NCBI GenBank assembly: GCA_949751835.1
Contig: CATKHK010000004.1
Location: forward strand, 434,001-498,000
Origin: Blepharisma japonicum
Lineage: Eukaryota > Ciliophora > Heterotrichea > Heterotrichida > Blepharismidae
Length of the DNA stretch: 64,000 nt
Direction of reading: 5' to 3'
Part shown: piece by piece, positions 1 through 12,058 of the stretch
Position numbering within the stretch: the first letter of the stretch is position 1
Layout of the letters: every line of letters starts with the position of its first letter
Notes under the pieces: model-generated
Databases searched by the model: none
What the model saw: the letters and a program-made list of their open reading frames with translations, nothing else
What the model was told of the DNA's origin: nothing
Translations under genes and position numbers: made by a program

Positions 1-891
1 AAGAGCTTGCTCATTTTTATTCAATGAGGAAAAAAGCTTTGCTCTTTTAATTAGTGCAGTCATAGAAGTCTCTGGGAAAGAAATTGCTTTATTTAGTGCT
101 TCAAGGCAGTTTTCTTTATTTTCTGTAAGGCTTAAACAATCAGCTATCCCTAAATATGCTGATCCATCTTTTGGATTAAATGCAATGGCTTGTTTAAAAT
201 CACATAAAGCTTTCTCATATTTTTCCTGCTTCAAATATATTTGCCCCCTTACCACATACCCTTCCGCAAATCTCGGAAACTTAGATAAACCTTTAGATAT
301 AAGCCTCAAAGCTGCTGAAATATCTTTCATAGAGATAAAGCACATGCTTAAAGCTGTATATAATTGCCTATCATAAGCAGGGTTCTCTTTAGCCACTATC
401 AACAAATCAGCAATAGCTGATTTATGATCTTGTAAATGCATATAAGATATAGCTCTTCCATAGAGAGCATCAAAATTCCCTCTATCTTTTTCCAAAACAC
501 CTTGAAAAATTTCAATTGCTTGGGAAAAATTTCCATCCTTGATGGCTTGTCTGCCTATCTCAATTTGAACTTCTAGGTTTTCTAAAATATCAGAAATTTT
601 TGTGACTGATCTAAGAGTAGTGTGTCTTGATCTAACTGATTTCATTTCTCCAATAGAATTGTGACGCGTTCGATCTACTGAGGTGCTTCGAAGTTTTATT
701 GAAGAAGGGGAAGATTCTTCGTATGCAGCAAATGAATGGTTTATTTTGGGACTTGATCTCTTTCGTGATTTTGATGAAGATTTTGGAGAGAGCTTTGCAC
801 GTTGAGACGGAGATCGATAGCGAATTCTATTTATAGTTGTAACTAGGCCTGCAGCTTGATACATTGGAGATTGAGACTTCAAGAGCATCAT
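1..891 (-). CDS. TPR-repeat protein, C-terminal part outside window
   Basis: The minus-strand frame is open from an ATG-ATG pair at 891 to the window edge (297 residues visible); in-frame TAA codons lie just upstream of the start. The first ~105 residues are Ser/Arg/Lys-rich and look disordered (RYRSPSQRAKLSP). From about residue 110 there are tandem tetratricopeptide helices, with TPR-like segments such as NFDALYGRAISYMHLQDHKS and AEGYVVRGQIYLKQEKYEKA and a further unit ending FNPKDGSAYLGIADC. TPR arrays bind partner proteins; ciliates use many in intraflagellar transport and basal-body complexes, but nothing here fixes the partner. The gene is truncated by the window, not broken. The TPR call is firm, the cellular role unknown. 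Confidence 0.82.
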   Translation of the reverse strand, partial: MMLLKSQSPMYQAAGLVTTINRIRYRSPSQRAKLSPKSSSKSRKRSSPKINHSFAAYEESSPSSIKLRSTSVDRTRHNSIGEMKSVRSRHTTLRSVTKISDILENLEVQIEIGRQAIKDGNFSQAIEIFQGVLEKDRGNFDALYGRAISYMHLQDHKSAIADLLIVAKENPAYDRQLYTALSMCFISMKDISAALRLISKGLSKFPRFAEGYVVRGQIYLKQEKYEKALCDFKQAIAFNPKDGSAYLGIADCLSLTENKENCLEALNKAISFPETSMTALIKRAKLFSSLNKNEQAL

Positions 892-1027
892 TATAATTTG
901 AGATAAATTAAATTTAAATCGAAACAATTTCTCCACAGAAGATTTATTTTTAAAATTTATATGATTGAATGTTAGTTTAGCTATACTTCTTGCTACATTT
1001 AAAATAATCACTTAGCAAATAACTATA

Positions 1028-2431
1028 CTAATCAGGTCTTTTTTCATTTATCATATCCCACGTCTTTGCTTGTGAAAACGAATCAACTGCTCCTAAAATT
1101 GCTTCTCTTCCCTGCAGCAATAGTCCTCTAGGCACTTTATTATCAGGACATAAGCCTTTTAATTGCATAATAATTTCTTTTTCTTCTCTCAAAGTCTTGA
1201 ACATCTTGATCATCTTCGTCACTGCCTTCACTTTGTTTCTGAAAATTTCGACTTTTGCCTCTCTAACGTCTTCTTGAAGCTTCTTCACCTGTGACCCTAC
1301 CTCGACTCCACGCTTTGCGTCGGCAATATCAGGCTTAATTACAGTTTTGATCATTTCCAAAACCTTTTCTATTACAAAAGGAATACTCCACTCAAACAGA
1401 CCCATGAAATTTGGAAGAATATAAGGATGAGCCGTATAGTTGAACTGCTGTATATTTAGTGTATTATTGTCAAATTTAAGAATTGCACCTTTATTGTTGT
1501 AAACATCACAGTAGTTTGGAGCTGAAAAAACTGTAATGACGCAAGGGAATTCTGAAGTTCCACTCCATCTATGCATTTTATAGCCATCTAGTTGTGCTTC
1601 GTGTGCTCTGAGGATAGAAAGCAGCCTATTTTTCTTTAAAAATCCGTTAGCTGCTGACAAGCCAAAATAGAAACTGCATCCTCTTACAGTGTTGACTCTA
1701 TATTTTTCTGGGCAACTACCTGTATCGCTATCAACTGGATCGCTTCAAAGGATGTCACAGTAAAGTCCTTGTCTTGGTGGCTCTTGGAAACGGCTGAGCC
1801 TTGAAATGTCTTCTAAAGTCATCAGCTCAGGAGAAATCCCTCCATGAACAGCCAAAAATTTATTATTAACTATACAAGCCAAAGGCAGAGAGTCAAAACT
1901 TTCCATGATTGCATCATATGTTTCGGTGTCAAATTTGTAAAGCGTTTCTTCTCTGAAGTTAAAAAATGATGTCATCTGCCTGCATTCATGGTTTCCTCTT
2001 AGCATATAGACAGTTTGAGGAAAATTAAGTTTGACCGCATACAACAAGAGCGTGACTTCAATTGAAAAAGAGCCTCTATCTACATAATCTCCTAAAAACA
2101 AATACTTAGTTCGATTTGGATCTCCACCCAGTTCAAGCAGTCTCAATAAGTCATAATACTGGCCATGGATATCCCCAACCACCGAAACTGGGTCTTTGAG
2201 TTCTAATAAGTTTCTTTCCCTTCTAAACACATCAGATGCCTGCCTTATCAGCAGTAAACAATCTTGTTTCGCAATTCTGCCTTCTCCTTGCAGATGATCC
2301 CTTAGCACGATCCAATCAGGAGGGTTTGCAATCCCTCTAGGATAAAGCTTTACTCTATCCAGCACTCTATGGGGTGGAGGGACGAGATCTTGTACGGCTC
2401 GGTCGTGCAGTGGATCTAAGAGTGGTTCCAT
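1028..2431 (-). CDS. CNA: Calcineurin catalytic subunit A (PP2B phosphatase)
   Basis: Ca2+/calmodulin-activated Ser/Thr phosphatase of the PPP family, 467 aa. Visible in order: metal-site motifs GDIHGQYYDLL, GDYVDRG and RGNHECRQM; the HGGISPEL segment; RAHEAQLDGY; SAPNYCDVYNNKGA; the hydrophobic calcineurin-B-binding helix around FEWSIPFVIEKVLEM; a calmodulin-binding region (IFRNKVKAVTKMIKMFKTLR); and near the C-terminus DSFSQAKTWDMINEKRPD, which matches the autoinhibitory segment of animal calcineurin. So the full regulatory architecture is present. One in-frame TGA (1745-1747) lies where the family has Trp of WSDP, so it is read as Trp. It stops at TAG. The start ATG at 2431 is the only suitable Met before the catalytic core; no intron is needed. 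The proton-pump gene ends 57 bp upstream on the same strand. Confidence 0.95.
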
Positions 2432-2488
2432 TTAATAATAAAATAAGTAACACAATTTTTGAATTTACCTAAATTATTAGATTTCCTC

Positions 2489-5251
2489 TTAACGGCCTCC
2501 ATGGACGTCTTGAGCAGCAACCATTGATCTTCTGGTGACAATAGACTTCCTCTGACTTCGCCTGTCTGTAACTACGTCTGAGAACATCAAGAATGATTCT
2601 CCAAGCATGGCTCCTGAATATCCTCCTTCTTTTCCTTGAGATTTATAGTAAACATCAAAAGCTCTGATCATGATAATTTTGGCAATGTCTTGGAGAATGA
2701 AAAAGACGAGGTCATATCCCAAAACCCACATAGCGACTCCCCAGCTGATTGGCTTCATATCAGGGATGTTACTGCTTTCTCCGACGCTGATGTTTAGGAA
2801 CCAATAGCAAGAAAGGAACAAACATACAACAATCCCGAACATATCTGCACTGAATAAAAGCTTTCCTGGCATTCTTGTCCAGAACCAGCTCATTGTTCTG
2901 GCAGAGAATACAGTCAAGAAGTTTGATATGGAGACTTTCATGAATATGATTGTGAGGATTTCTCCATATCTCATGGCTTCGATTCCGAATGCATTTAAAA
3001 ATACATTTTTATCGTGGCTGTTCATGTTGTCTAAACAGAGCAGTAATAAAATGAGGGAGGAGATAAAAGCAATGAAGCCTAAAACGGTCGAGTTTGAAAA
3101 GATAAGGACCATGTTCCAGGCCTCAGGCTTTTTATTCACTGTGACTTTATCATATGCGATTGAAATGATTAATCCGTCATTCAGAATGACCATAATAACA
3201 AGACATATAACAGGCAATGCAAAAGTATTTGGAATACTTCCACAGCCATGGCCTTTGCATGTAAAATCGTCAGAAGGGTCAACAGCGACCATAGTGATGA
3301 AGAAGAAAATGATGATTTGGAAAGTACAAGCAATTCTATATGTGCAATAATTGTTCATCCTTTGGAATGTCTTTCTGGCTCTATAGATAGCTTCTATAAT
3401 AACACTAAGTCCTGGACTTGTCAAGACAATATCAGCAGCAGCTCTTGCAGCATCTGTAGCGCCATCAACAGCGATTCCTACATCAGCTTTTTTCAAAGCA
3501 GGTGCATCATTGACACCATCTCCAGTCATTCCACACCTGAAGCCTCTCTCTTGAAGCATTTTTACAATTGCAAATTTATGCTCAGGGAAGACTTCTGCAA
3601 ACCCGTCAGCTTCTTCTACCATGGAGTCTAAAATTTCTCGACTAACAGTATTTGTTTCAGCTTGGAGCATATCAGAGTTATATATTTTATCTCCCATATT
3701 CAATAATCTGGCTGTTTCTTTAGCTATTGCAAGCTGATCACCAGTGATCATTTTGACCTTGACTTCCATTTGTAAAGCTTTTTGGATTGTTTCTTTGGTA
3801 TCATCTCTAGGAGGGTCATATAGCGAAATCAGTCCTATCATTTTCCACTTGGTTTCTCCAGGGTCCATCTTGGCGACTCCAAGAGTTCTATATCCTCTTG
3901 CTGCTAAATCTAACACATGTCCTGATACTTCTTCTTCAATGCTTGGGTCAGCAGCCATAGCTAAAACAACTTGTGGAGCTCCTTTTGTACATCTGAAAAT
4001 TTCTCCTTTACGATTCCTCACAGTTGCTTCTGTTCGCTTGATTTTGGGGTCAAACGGAATGAATTCTTCTTCTTCGTAGCCATCATAGCTGATTCTACAT
4101 TTTTCATATGCATACTCAGTAATACATTTATCAATGGCATCTTGTGACCCCACTTCTCTTTTAGCTGCAAGTCCTGCAACTAAAAATAAATCTTCAGCTT
4201 TATAGTTCTTTAAAAGGACTGGGTTTTGAATTGTCAACTCGTTCTTTGTAAGTGTTCCAGTCTTGTCACTGCAAAGAATTTTCATTCCTGCGAGTTCTTC
4301 AATTGCAGTCAGCCTACTTACAATAGCTTTTCTCGTTGCCAAAGCATGAGCGCCAACAGCCATAGTTGCAGTGCATACAACCTGCATGGCAATAGGGATT
4401 GAGGCGACTAATAAAACGACACAAATGGACAAAGTTTCCAGGAAATTGTTTCCTTTTGCCAAGTTCACTATAAGAATTACAATAACCAAAACGACAGAAA
4501 CAATAAGTAAAGAAAAAGCGACTTTCAGCAAGACTTTTTGGAAGTTTCCACGCTGGTTAACAGAACCAACTAAGGCTGAAGTTCTCCCAAAGAAAGTTCT
4601 TGCCCCAGTAGCCATTACAATTGCTTCAAGATCTCCTCTTTTACACACTGAGCCTTGATAGACTGTATCTCCTTCATATTTCATGACCGCTAAAGACTCA
4701 CCAGTTAGAGCTGATTGATCAATTTCAGCAAACCCTGGCCCTAAGACTGCATCAGCGGGAATTATGTCTCCAAGCTTTAAGTTGATTCTATCACCTATGA
4801 CTAAATCTTTTGCATTTATTGTGTCATATTGTCCATCTCTCTTGCATTTGGCCTTAGGAGCCATATTCTTCTTGAGTGCTTCTATTGCATTTCCAGCATT
4901 TTTTTCTTCATACCAGCCTACAAATCCATTCACAAATTGTAAAATCATCAGAACTCCAAAGTCAAGCCATGAGAGTCGGATCAGCTCTATCAAAATGGCT
5001 GCCCAAATCATGCCTGGCATTGGACCCCAAAAATAGCTAAGGAATTTGAGAAATGGATTTACCTTTTTCTCAGGAAGCATATTTGGCCTTAATAATAATT
5101 ACCCATCTCTAGCTAATCTTCTCGCTGCTTCTGAGCTTGTCAGCCCAGATTCAGGCGTATTCATTTCTGCCAGTTGCTCTGGCGTTAACTTGTTGGCCTT
5201 CTCTTTTGGCTCTTCATTTACCTCTTCTTTCAGCTTTTCGTAGTTTGCCAT
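2489..5251 (-). CDS. P3A-type plasma-membrane H+-ATPase
   Basis: P-type ATPase that exports protons using ATP, 915 aa after removal of one 15-nt intron (5088-5102). The N-terminal actuator part carries LTGES; the phosphorylation motif is CSDKTGTLT; nucleotide-domain motifs KGAPQVVL and MTGDGVNDAPALKKADVGIA follow. The TM6 segment VILNDGLII retains the Asp that serves as proton donor/acceptor in plant and fungal pumps. About ten hydrophobic segments are seen. The junction LPEKKVNPFLKFLSYFWGPM is typical of the P3A subfamily, which separates it from Ca2+ or Na+/K+ pumps. The first exon starts at ATG 5251 (MANYEKLKEE) and supplies the SSEAARRLARDG segment expected before PNMLPEKK. The C-terminal tail ends in a basic Ser-rich stretch (RRSQRKSIVTRRSM), a plausible phospho-regulated autoinhibitory tail by analogy. 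Confidence 0.93.
5088..5102 (-). other. 15-nt intron in H+-ATPase gene
   Basis: Reading on the minus strand, gtaattattattaag interrupts the codon GG|G; removing it joins RLARDG to PNMLPEKKVNP, the expected family sequence. Retained, it gives an immediate in-frame TAA. It ends in AAG instead of the TAG seen in the other introns here. Confidence 0.9.
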
Positions 5252-6251
5252 CACCACTATTATTATTCAACAGCTAATGGCAACACTATTGTTTCTTATA
5301 ATAGAATGCTTAAAATAAGTTAAATATTTATATATTTTTAGGTATATCAAGAGTTTTCCCTCAATAAAATATTGGTGAAAATATTGGAGAATAGATAAAT
5401 TTAAATATTTTGATATTGGATACAGGCAAAATTTTTCTTTAGAAGAAGGTACAGCCTAGTTTATATTTAATCCATTTGAATTAATTCAATAACTTTTGAA
5501 AAAATAAGATATAGGAAGACTACTCGAATCATACTGGCTGGGATAATTTCGCCATTTTAATGATTTGGGTAAAAATCAGGTGAATTTAATAATTTTGCAA
5601 ATGATTGCTGATTGTGGTTTGGGGTTATCAGAATTCATTTATTATGAAATCTATTTGGGTCAATTGAAAGAATGAATTTTTAAAATTCAAAAATTTATCA
5701 GATTTGCATTGTCTTTCAAAAGTCATAAATTATATATGAAAGTATATATATCGATACCAATTTTGTCTAAAGTCAAAACTGTGATTGCCCTACTTGCCAT
5801 ATTTATGAATTATTAGCTATCATTTTATTTATCCGATCTATCTCTCAAATTACTTTGAATTATTTTCTTTTATCATTAAAAATCGATTTAAATACTTCGA
5901 TCTATTTGCTTTGAACTCCTCATACATTTTTAACAGTCTAATTGTATTATTTATTTTTTGAACCAAATTATTTATCATTAAATTGCTAAATTTTTACATT
6001 GCCACAGGAAAGGATTAGTGATTAAGATTTCCACTGATTAAGATGTATAAATCAGAATAGATTAATCACTCAAAACTAATAATCATTCAATTTATAAGTA
6101 TTATTTAAGCATCAAAATATAAGAATTCAATGCTTAGAAAACTCATAAGCGTTTAACTCATATTACTCTTTTAAGTTATTTAAATAAACAGCATCATATG
6201 AAGAAAGAGCTTAAAATATTGATCATTTTAAAATTATATACCCTCGACTTT
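5252..6251. other. Gene-free AT-rich spacer
   Basis: About 1 kb between the 5' end of the H+-ATPase gene and the 3' end of the phosphodiesterase gene, both on the minus strand. All six frames are closed by frequent TAA/TAG, and no tRNA-like, repeat or conserved coding segment was recognised. It presumably includes the promoter of the proton pump next to 5251. Confidence 0.7.
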
Positions 6252-9200
6252 CTATGCTGCTTCATCTTCATTTTCTAGTCTAGCTTGCATTTCTTCAATA
6301 TTCTTATTCATATTTTGTAAGTAGTTACTCAAATTAGGCTTAAGCCACAAGTCCAAGCACTCCCACAGCGGCCTAACAACAAACTTCATAAAGTTAATTT
6401 CGTTGGAATAATAAACCCTAGGCTTATCAAGGTCTTTCATGAACCCAGTTGGTGTAAGTCCTAGTGCAACTTCATCCTTATACTGCTCTGAAAATTCCTC
6501 ACAGACTCTTCTGGACCAAATTTCATATACAGAAAATGCTTTTGTACCATGTGCAAGATCACAAGAGTGCAGTACAAACCCTGCTACCTTTTCTGTGTCT
6601 TTTTCCAGCGTCCCTAGTGGATTTTCAATCATATCATTAAATCTCCTAGTCATATTTGACATCATCCCCAAGTGCTTGCTCATATCGGTTGCCAAAATTG
6701 AAGAAATCATTAATTTCCTTATATATCTATACTTCGTGGGCTTCAAATGCTTAAAAATATTGCAGTTTTCATTCTGCATAGTAAAGAAAGCTGTTGCAGC
6801 ATGGTGTTGCTCCAATACTGATTTATCATGGTACATTATTGCTAATCTTGAAGATTTTGCGCATTCAAATGGATTATTTCTTCCAGTATGGTCTAAATCA
6901 TGGCAAACTGATCCAACTAGTAATGCTAAAATGTCAGCAGGCTTAAAATATGATCCAGCTGAGGTGCTCGCAAGTAGCATATAAGTGCTATGCATCACAC
7001 TCAGATTGTGCTCAAAGTTGTGGAAAGGGTTTCCACGCTGGTCGCATATGTGTTTTAACTCTTCTACGAAATTCACGAATATGTGTGGGCGGATTTTGAA
7101 TCTCTTGAAAAGATCAAAATCAGTCATTATGGCATGTACAAAGCCAATGGGGTCGTCGACTGCAAATGCATTGAAGTTCCAATTTCTTATGTCGTCTAGA
7201 GTCACTCGTTGAGAAAAGGAGTCAAGATTTTCAGGGGAAGTTTCAGAAATAGAGGAATATCGCCTAGTTCTATGGGTTTCTACTGGCATGTCTAGCTCTA
7301 AGATCGACTTCAAGGCTTCGATCCCTTGCTCTAATTGATCGACTGGCCCTTCAAGTCTGTATTTAGGCCTATTTAAATTCCCAGCTTTTAGCCTTGACAT
7401 AATATCTTGTAAGTTGTCTCTGATTTCAGGTCTGATATTCTCATTATCTGTTATAACTGCTAGGTCTTCTATGCACCTTTGTAGCTCTGTTTCAGTTTGT
7501 AATGGAGTTGTAAGAGCTTTTATCTGAGATTTCACTTCTCTGAACTTTGTGTGGATTTCTTCTAGACTGCTGCAGTCTTCTAAAATGATGACTACTCCTT
7601 CAAACTGCCCTTTATTAATACCTTTTAAGCCAAGAATTCTGTAATTAAACTTTTGGTTTTTAATCTGATCATTTATAGGTAGAATTGAGAGGAATGATGA
7701 GCTTCTGAGGGACTCGGTATAAATGCACTTTGAAGTTTTATAAGGCTTCAGGCTTGGATCATTGTATACTTTTTGGATATCGCCCACCAAAGATGGGTTA
7801 TTTTTAAGCCAGCCTGTATAATGGAATTTTTTAACGATAAATTCATTCACTCCAAAAACACCTTCGATTGGCTTATTAACGTAGCTTAGTTTGCCTTCAC
7901 TATTTAGGACCAAAGCATAGCTTCCAATACTGTTTAGTATTCCTAATAAGCTCGTTCTCTCTTCAATAGTATTTGTGAATAAATCGCAGTTTTCTAGCAC
8001 AGCAGAAACCATTTCACAGAAAAGGTCCATGGTTTCTTCATCATTCGCATCAAAAGTGGCATGTCTCTTATTAATTAACTCGATAACTGCAAGTACCTGC
8101 TTTTCTGAGTCTAAAATAGGCATGCAAAGGATGCTGGTCGTTCGATAGCCAGTCAATCTGTCAACATCTGGAGTAAATCGAGTATCATGATACGCATCTT
8201 TTATGTTTTCTTTAGCCTTTTTAGCAGCAACACTTCCTGGAATCCCATATCCCATGTAAAAGCTATAATTCTCAGGAAGGTCTTGCTCAAGCCCTTGAGG
8301 TCTCGCTATTAATAGATTTTCTTCTTTAGTGAAAATAATTGCTCTATCACAGTCACATAATTGTTCTGCAGCTTTTCTTATTGTTGTCATAAGGGCATAG
8401 GAATCTCTTTCAGAAGCAATTGCTTTAACAAAATTCTTAAGATCTTCATTTGCATTTTTTCCATCTGAATCAGAGCCTTTTTTTAAAGACACTGAAATTA
8501 TTTTGGCTAAAGACTCAAGAATTTCTATATCCTCTGTTGTAAAATCTACGGATTGCAGCAAAGAAGGCTCTTTTTTGTTTTTAAGGTAAAGGAGACCCAT
8601 AAATTCCCCATCATCGATTATAGGAACAGCTAATACATGGTACGATTTATTAGGCTTCAATGATGTAGCAGTCGAACTTTTATCATAGCAGTCCTTAAAA
8701 AAATCAAGCTCCCACTCATGAGGGTTATGAGGCTCTCCATCATGAATTGTTAATTCTTCGAATTCTGAATCTTTATATAAATAAATATAGGCTTTATCGG
8801 CATTTGTATGGGATTGGACCAAATCCAAGCTGAACTTCAATAAGTTTTCTAAGTCATTATAGCAAGAAATCTTATAAAGGATGTCCCTATAATAAGCGCA
8901 TCTTTTTTGATATTGATTAGAGACAAGGAAAACTTGTTTACACCAGTGTTGAAGCATTTTATTTTTCCTTCCTGTCTCCAAAATTTTCTTCCATTGAGCT
9001 GCAGAGTCATCTCTAGCAGAAGCGAGTTCTGCAAACTCTTTTGGAAGAATAGATAAAAATGAGGCTACTTGTAAAGTCTCTTCTTCAAGTTTATCAAGAT
9101 TTACAAATACAATGACTCCTATCACTGCAGTCCTGCTGTCAAGAATTGGAATGCACAGATAAGAGTCAACCTGATCTTCGCAATCGAGTGAGTCTAAGTC

Positions 9201-11363
9201 GAATTCAAAGTTTATGTCATTTTCAGCATCATTCTTGATGCTGATTATTTCTTTTTGCTGGATTGATTTTTTAACTAGTCCGGCAGGAGCGTAACTTGAC
9301 ATAGTAATTTGTTCTATCAAGTTTACTTGAGATTTGTCATATAAAAAGAGCTTTGCAACGCCACATTTGACGATTTCCGTTAATTTTCGAGCAATTTTTA
9401 TATAAGGCTCGTTTGGATTTTTTACTAGCTCGTCTATTAGATCATACAGACTTTGAATGGTATCTTTTGGAATCCCGAGGATGTTGTTTAAGCTTTTAAG
9501 CAGGAAAGGAGGCTCTTTTTTGTTTTTTTCTCTTCTTGCGAGCTCGTGGCTTAAAAAGAAGCTTGATTGTGTTGCTAATTCTGAGTTTTTTCTGAAAATA
9601 TTGACAGTCCTGAACTCTGACTCAGAACTTTCTTGAGCTCTATCTGGAGAAGATTCAATTTTGCTCTCGTCAAGCATTGTTTCAGGTAAATGCTCAATGA
9701 ATAGTCTCATGAAAATTGTACTTAATGAGCTTGAAAATTTTTCTACCATGTGTATATCATCTTTTGTAAAAGGTTCTTGCCTACTTATCACAATAAGTCC
9801 TATGGTCGGATCTTTCAGTTCTTTCGATAATATAGGGAAAATCGCGACGCTTTTTCCTTCATAAAGGTTGATATCATGCAAAACTGGAAGCTCAGAGTTT
9901 GGAAGCACTAAAACTTTTTGAAGCGAATAAGCATAGCCAAAAACAGTGTCAGCTGACAATGGAAATGCCATAGTTCCGCATGTGTCTGATTTTTTAGTCC
10001 ATATAAACTTCTTATGCTGATCTGATACAAAAACTGAAGAAGAATCATGAGGCAGGATATTATGTAAAGACTGAGTTATCAAATCAGTGAGCTTGACATA
10101 GTCGAAAAGCTTATCTTTCCTGTCAATTGTATATGAGTACATCCCATGAATCCATTTTCTCAATTCATCTTGATCACTTGAAGAGCTCTTAGGCTCTACA
10201 GAAAGTTTGGTAAGTTTTCCTAAGGATGCTGTTAAGAACAGCGCGAAATTTTCATCAATTTCTGTAAAGATTGAGTTTGACCTAAAAAACTCAACAACTC
10301 CTTGCACAGTGTTGGTATAGGACATGATTGGGCACACAATGCAGGATTTGTAGCCATAGTTCAAGTCTTGCGGTCATAGCGGTTCAATAGATAGATCTCT
10401 AATATTGAGAATTTCCTTATGGGTGAATCCTACATATTCCGAAATCCTTGACTTATGGTTGCTTATGTCAGTATTTATTCCCTGAGCATACTCGCATGTT
10501 AACACTCCTTCACCCATACTATAAAGTACCATCGCATCAGTGCTCATGATATCAGAAATCGCATCTATCAAACCTTTAGAAACTCTATACCATGGCTTCA
10601 TTATTTCATCAAGCCTCTTGCAGTATTCTTTTTTCTTGCAAATCAAGTTGACTTCATTGTGGAGCCTATTTTTTTCCTTGTTCACCAAATGATGACTATC
10701 ATCTTTATTTAACAACGATAAATACTCTGCTCTTTGTTCTAAAGCTTGATAGATGATATGTCCGAAGCTAGTCACAATTTCTACGTCTATATCTGTATAA
10801 TAGCCTTGTGAAAGATCTTCGCCCACTTTATTAAATAACTGCACCACTCCAATCACTTTTCATTGACCCACAACTAAAGGAACGCATGCGGTTGTTGTCG
10901 GCTGGATAACTTTGTTAGTCACAGGCGAAAAGGGGTTGATTTTCAGCTGAAACGCAGAGTAAAATGTGGATGTGTGAGGATTTGTTATGAGCTCTGGGTG
11001 CTGTGTTTGAGCTACATATCCGGGAAGTGATTCATCATTAATTTCTAATTCGGTAAAGGGTTGAAGAGGATTAAATATTTTAAGTTTCTCGTCTTCTTTC
11101 AGAAGAACTTCTACTCATGAAGAATTCGTCAATTCCGAAATAAGTTTTGCTGAAGCGCGAGATATGTCAGCTAGGGACATATGATGAGTATTCACCAAGC
11201 TTGAAAGAGAAAGAAGAGCCTGAGGAATCATCGCAATCGTATTATTTTTGATGTAATTTGCATTTGAATTGTCAGGATTTTCATCAATTTTATGAATATC
11301 AATCGTGTACCTACGCTGTCGTGGTTTAATGGACTCGGGGCTAGACTCACTCATATATAACAT
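6252..11363 (-). CDS. Giant multi-GAF/PAS cyclic-nucleotide phosphodiesterase
   Basis: About 1703 aa, continuous when three TGA codons (near 11115, 10857 and 10374) are Trp. I count about six GAF-like sensor domains between residues ~80 and ~1145; the last is the clearest, with GYGIPGSVAAKK and a C-terminal NKRHATFDANDEE similar to the NKxnFxxxDE motif. A PAS-like domain follows (about 1150-1265, LNSIGSYALVLNSEGKLSYV). The PDEase I catalytic domain occupies roughly 1430-1680 with metal-binding HNFEH, SVCHDLDHTGRNN and SCDLAHGTK. It should hydrolyse cAMP and/or cGMP in the cytoplasm, controlled by ligands of the GAF domains. Odd: the invariant purine-contacting Gln of the family (in S-Q-x-G-F) aligns with Glu in YYSNEINFMKFVVRPLW. 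The start is ATG 11363 or ATG 11354. No membrane segment is seen. Confidence 0.9.
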
Positions 11364-12058
11364 ATTGGATGTTAAAGAGAACTGTTTATTAAATTAACAG
11401 CTTTATCAACAACAATGTTTCAATAAAAGGAAAGGCTCAAATCTAAATAATTTTGATCAATTTCAAATGAGATATAAAATGTCGGTGAACTTTTAAAATA
11501 TACTGTATTCGGAGACTATGCAAGCTCAATATGGACCAAAATCATTTTTTTATTTACTTGTAAATATCATAATAAAGCCAATTTAAAGGATTAATTTTTA
11601 AGCAGGTTTATTTAAAATCAGAGTATATGTAAAATGTAAAAAATGGGAATTTTTATTTAAAATTAAAAGAATTGATGTTTTTTGGTAAATAAAGTGAGAG
11701 AGAAGCCAAGTAAACTGTAAAAGAATAGCACACAAGTAAGATCCTAATTTATTAATTATAAATCAAAAATAATTTTTTATACTGCTTTTGAGTAATTAAT
11801 CGATAATATTACGGTTTTACTATTGAATCTGAATTATAAACTGTTCATCTGATACATTTTTAATTATTCTCAAAATAAATAATAAAAATCATCAATCTTA
11901 TTGATTTAAATTAATTCATTAAATCTTTTCGTTTAAGTAGTTTTCAGATATATATCAAAATGGAACTAAACCCAAAATACTTATGATTGCCAAATTTTAA
12001 GTCAGTTAATTTCTAGAGACATAGAATTCAAAAATATTATTTGGGGGCCTTTTGATAA
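11364..12058. other. AT-rich divergent intergenic region
   Basis: About 700 bp between the divergent starts of the GAF-phosphodiesterase (11363, minus) and the gene at 12059 (plus). It should hold both promoters. No open frame of interest, repeat or RNA gene was recognised. Confidence 0.65.

Noticed and set aside
2928-5243. Several plus-strand open frames opposite the H+-ATPase
   Set aside because: They are antisense to conserved ATPase coding sequence and their products lack recognisable features.
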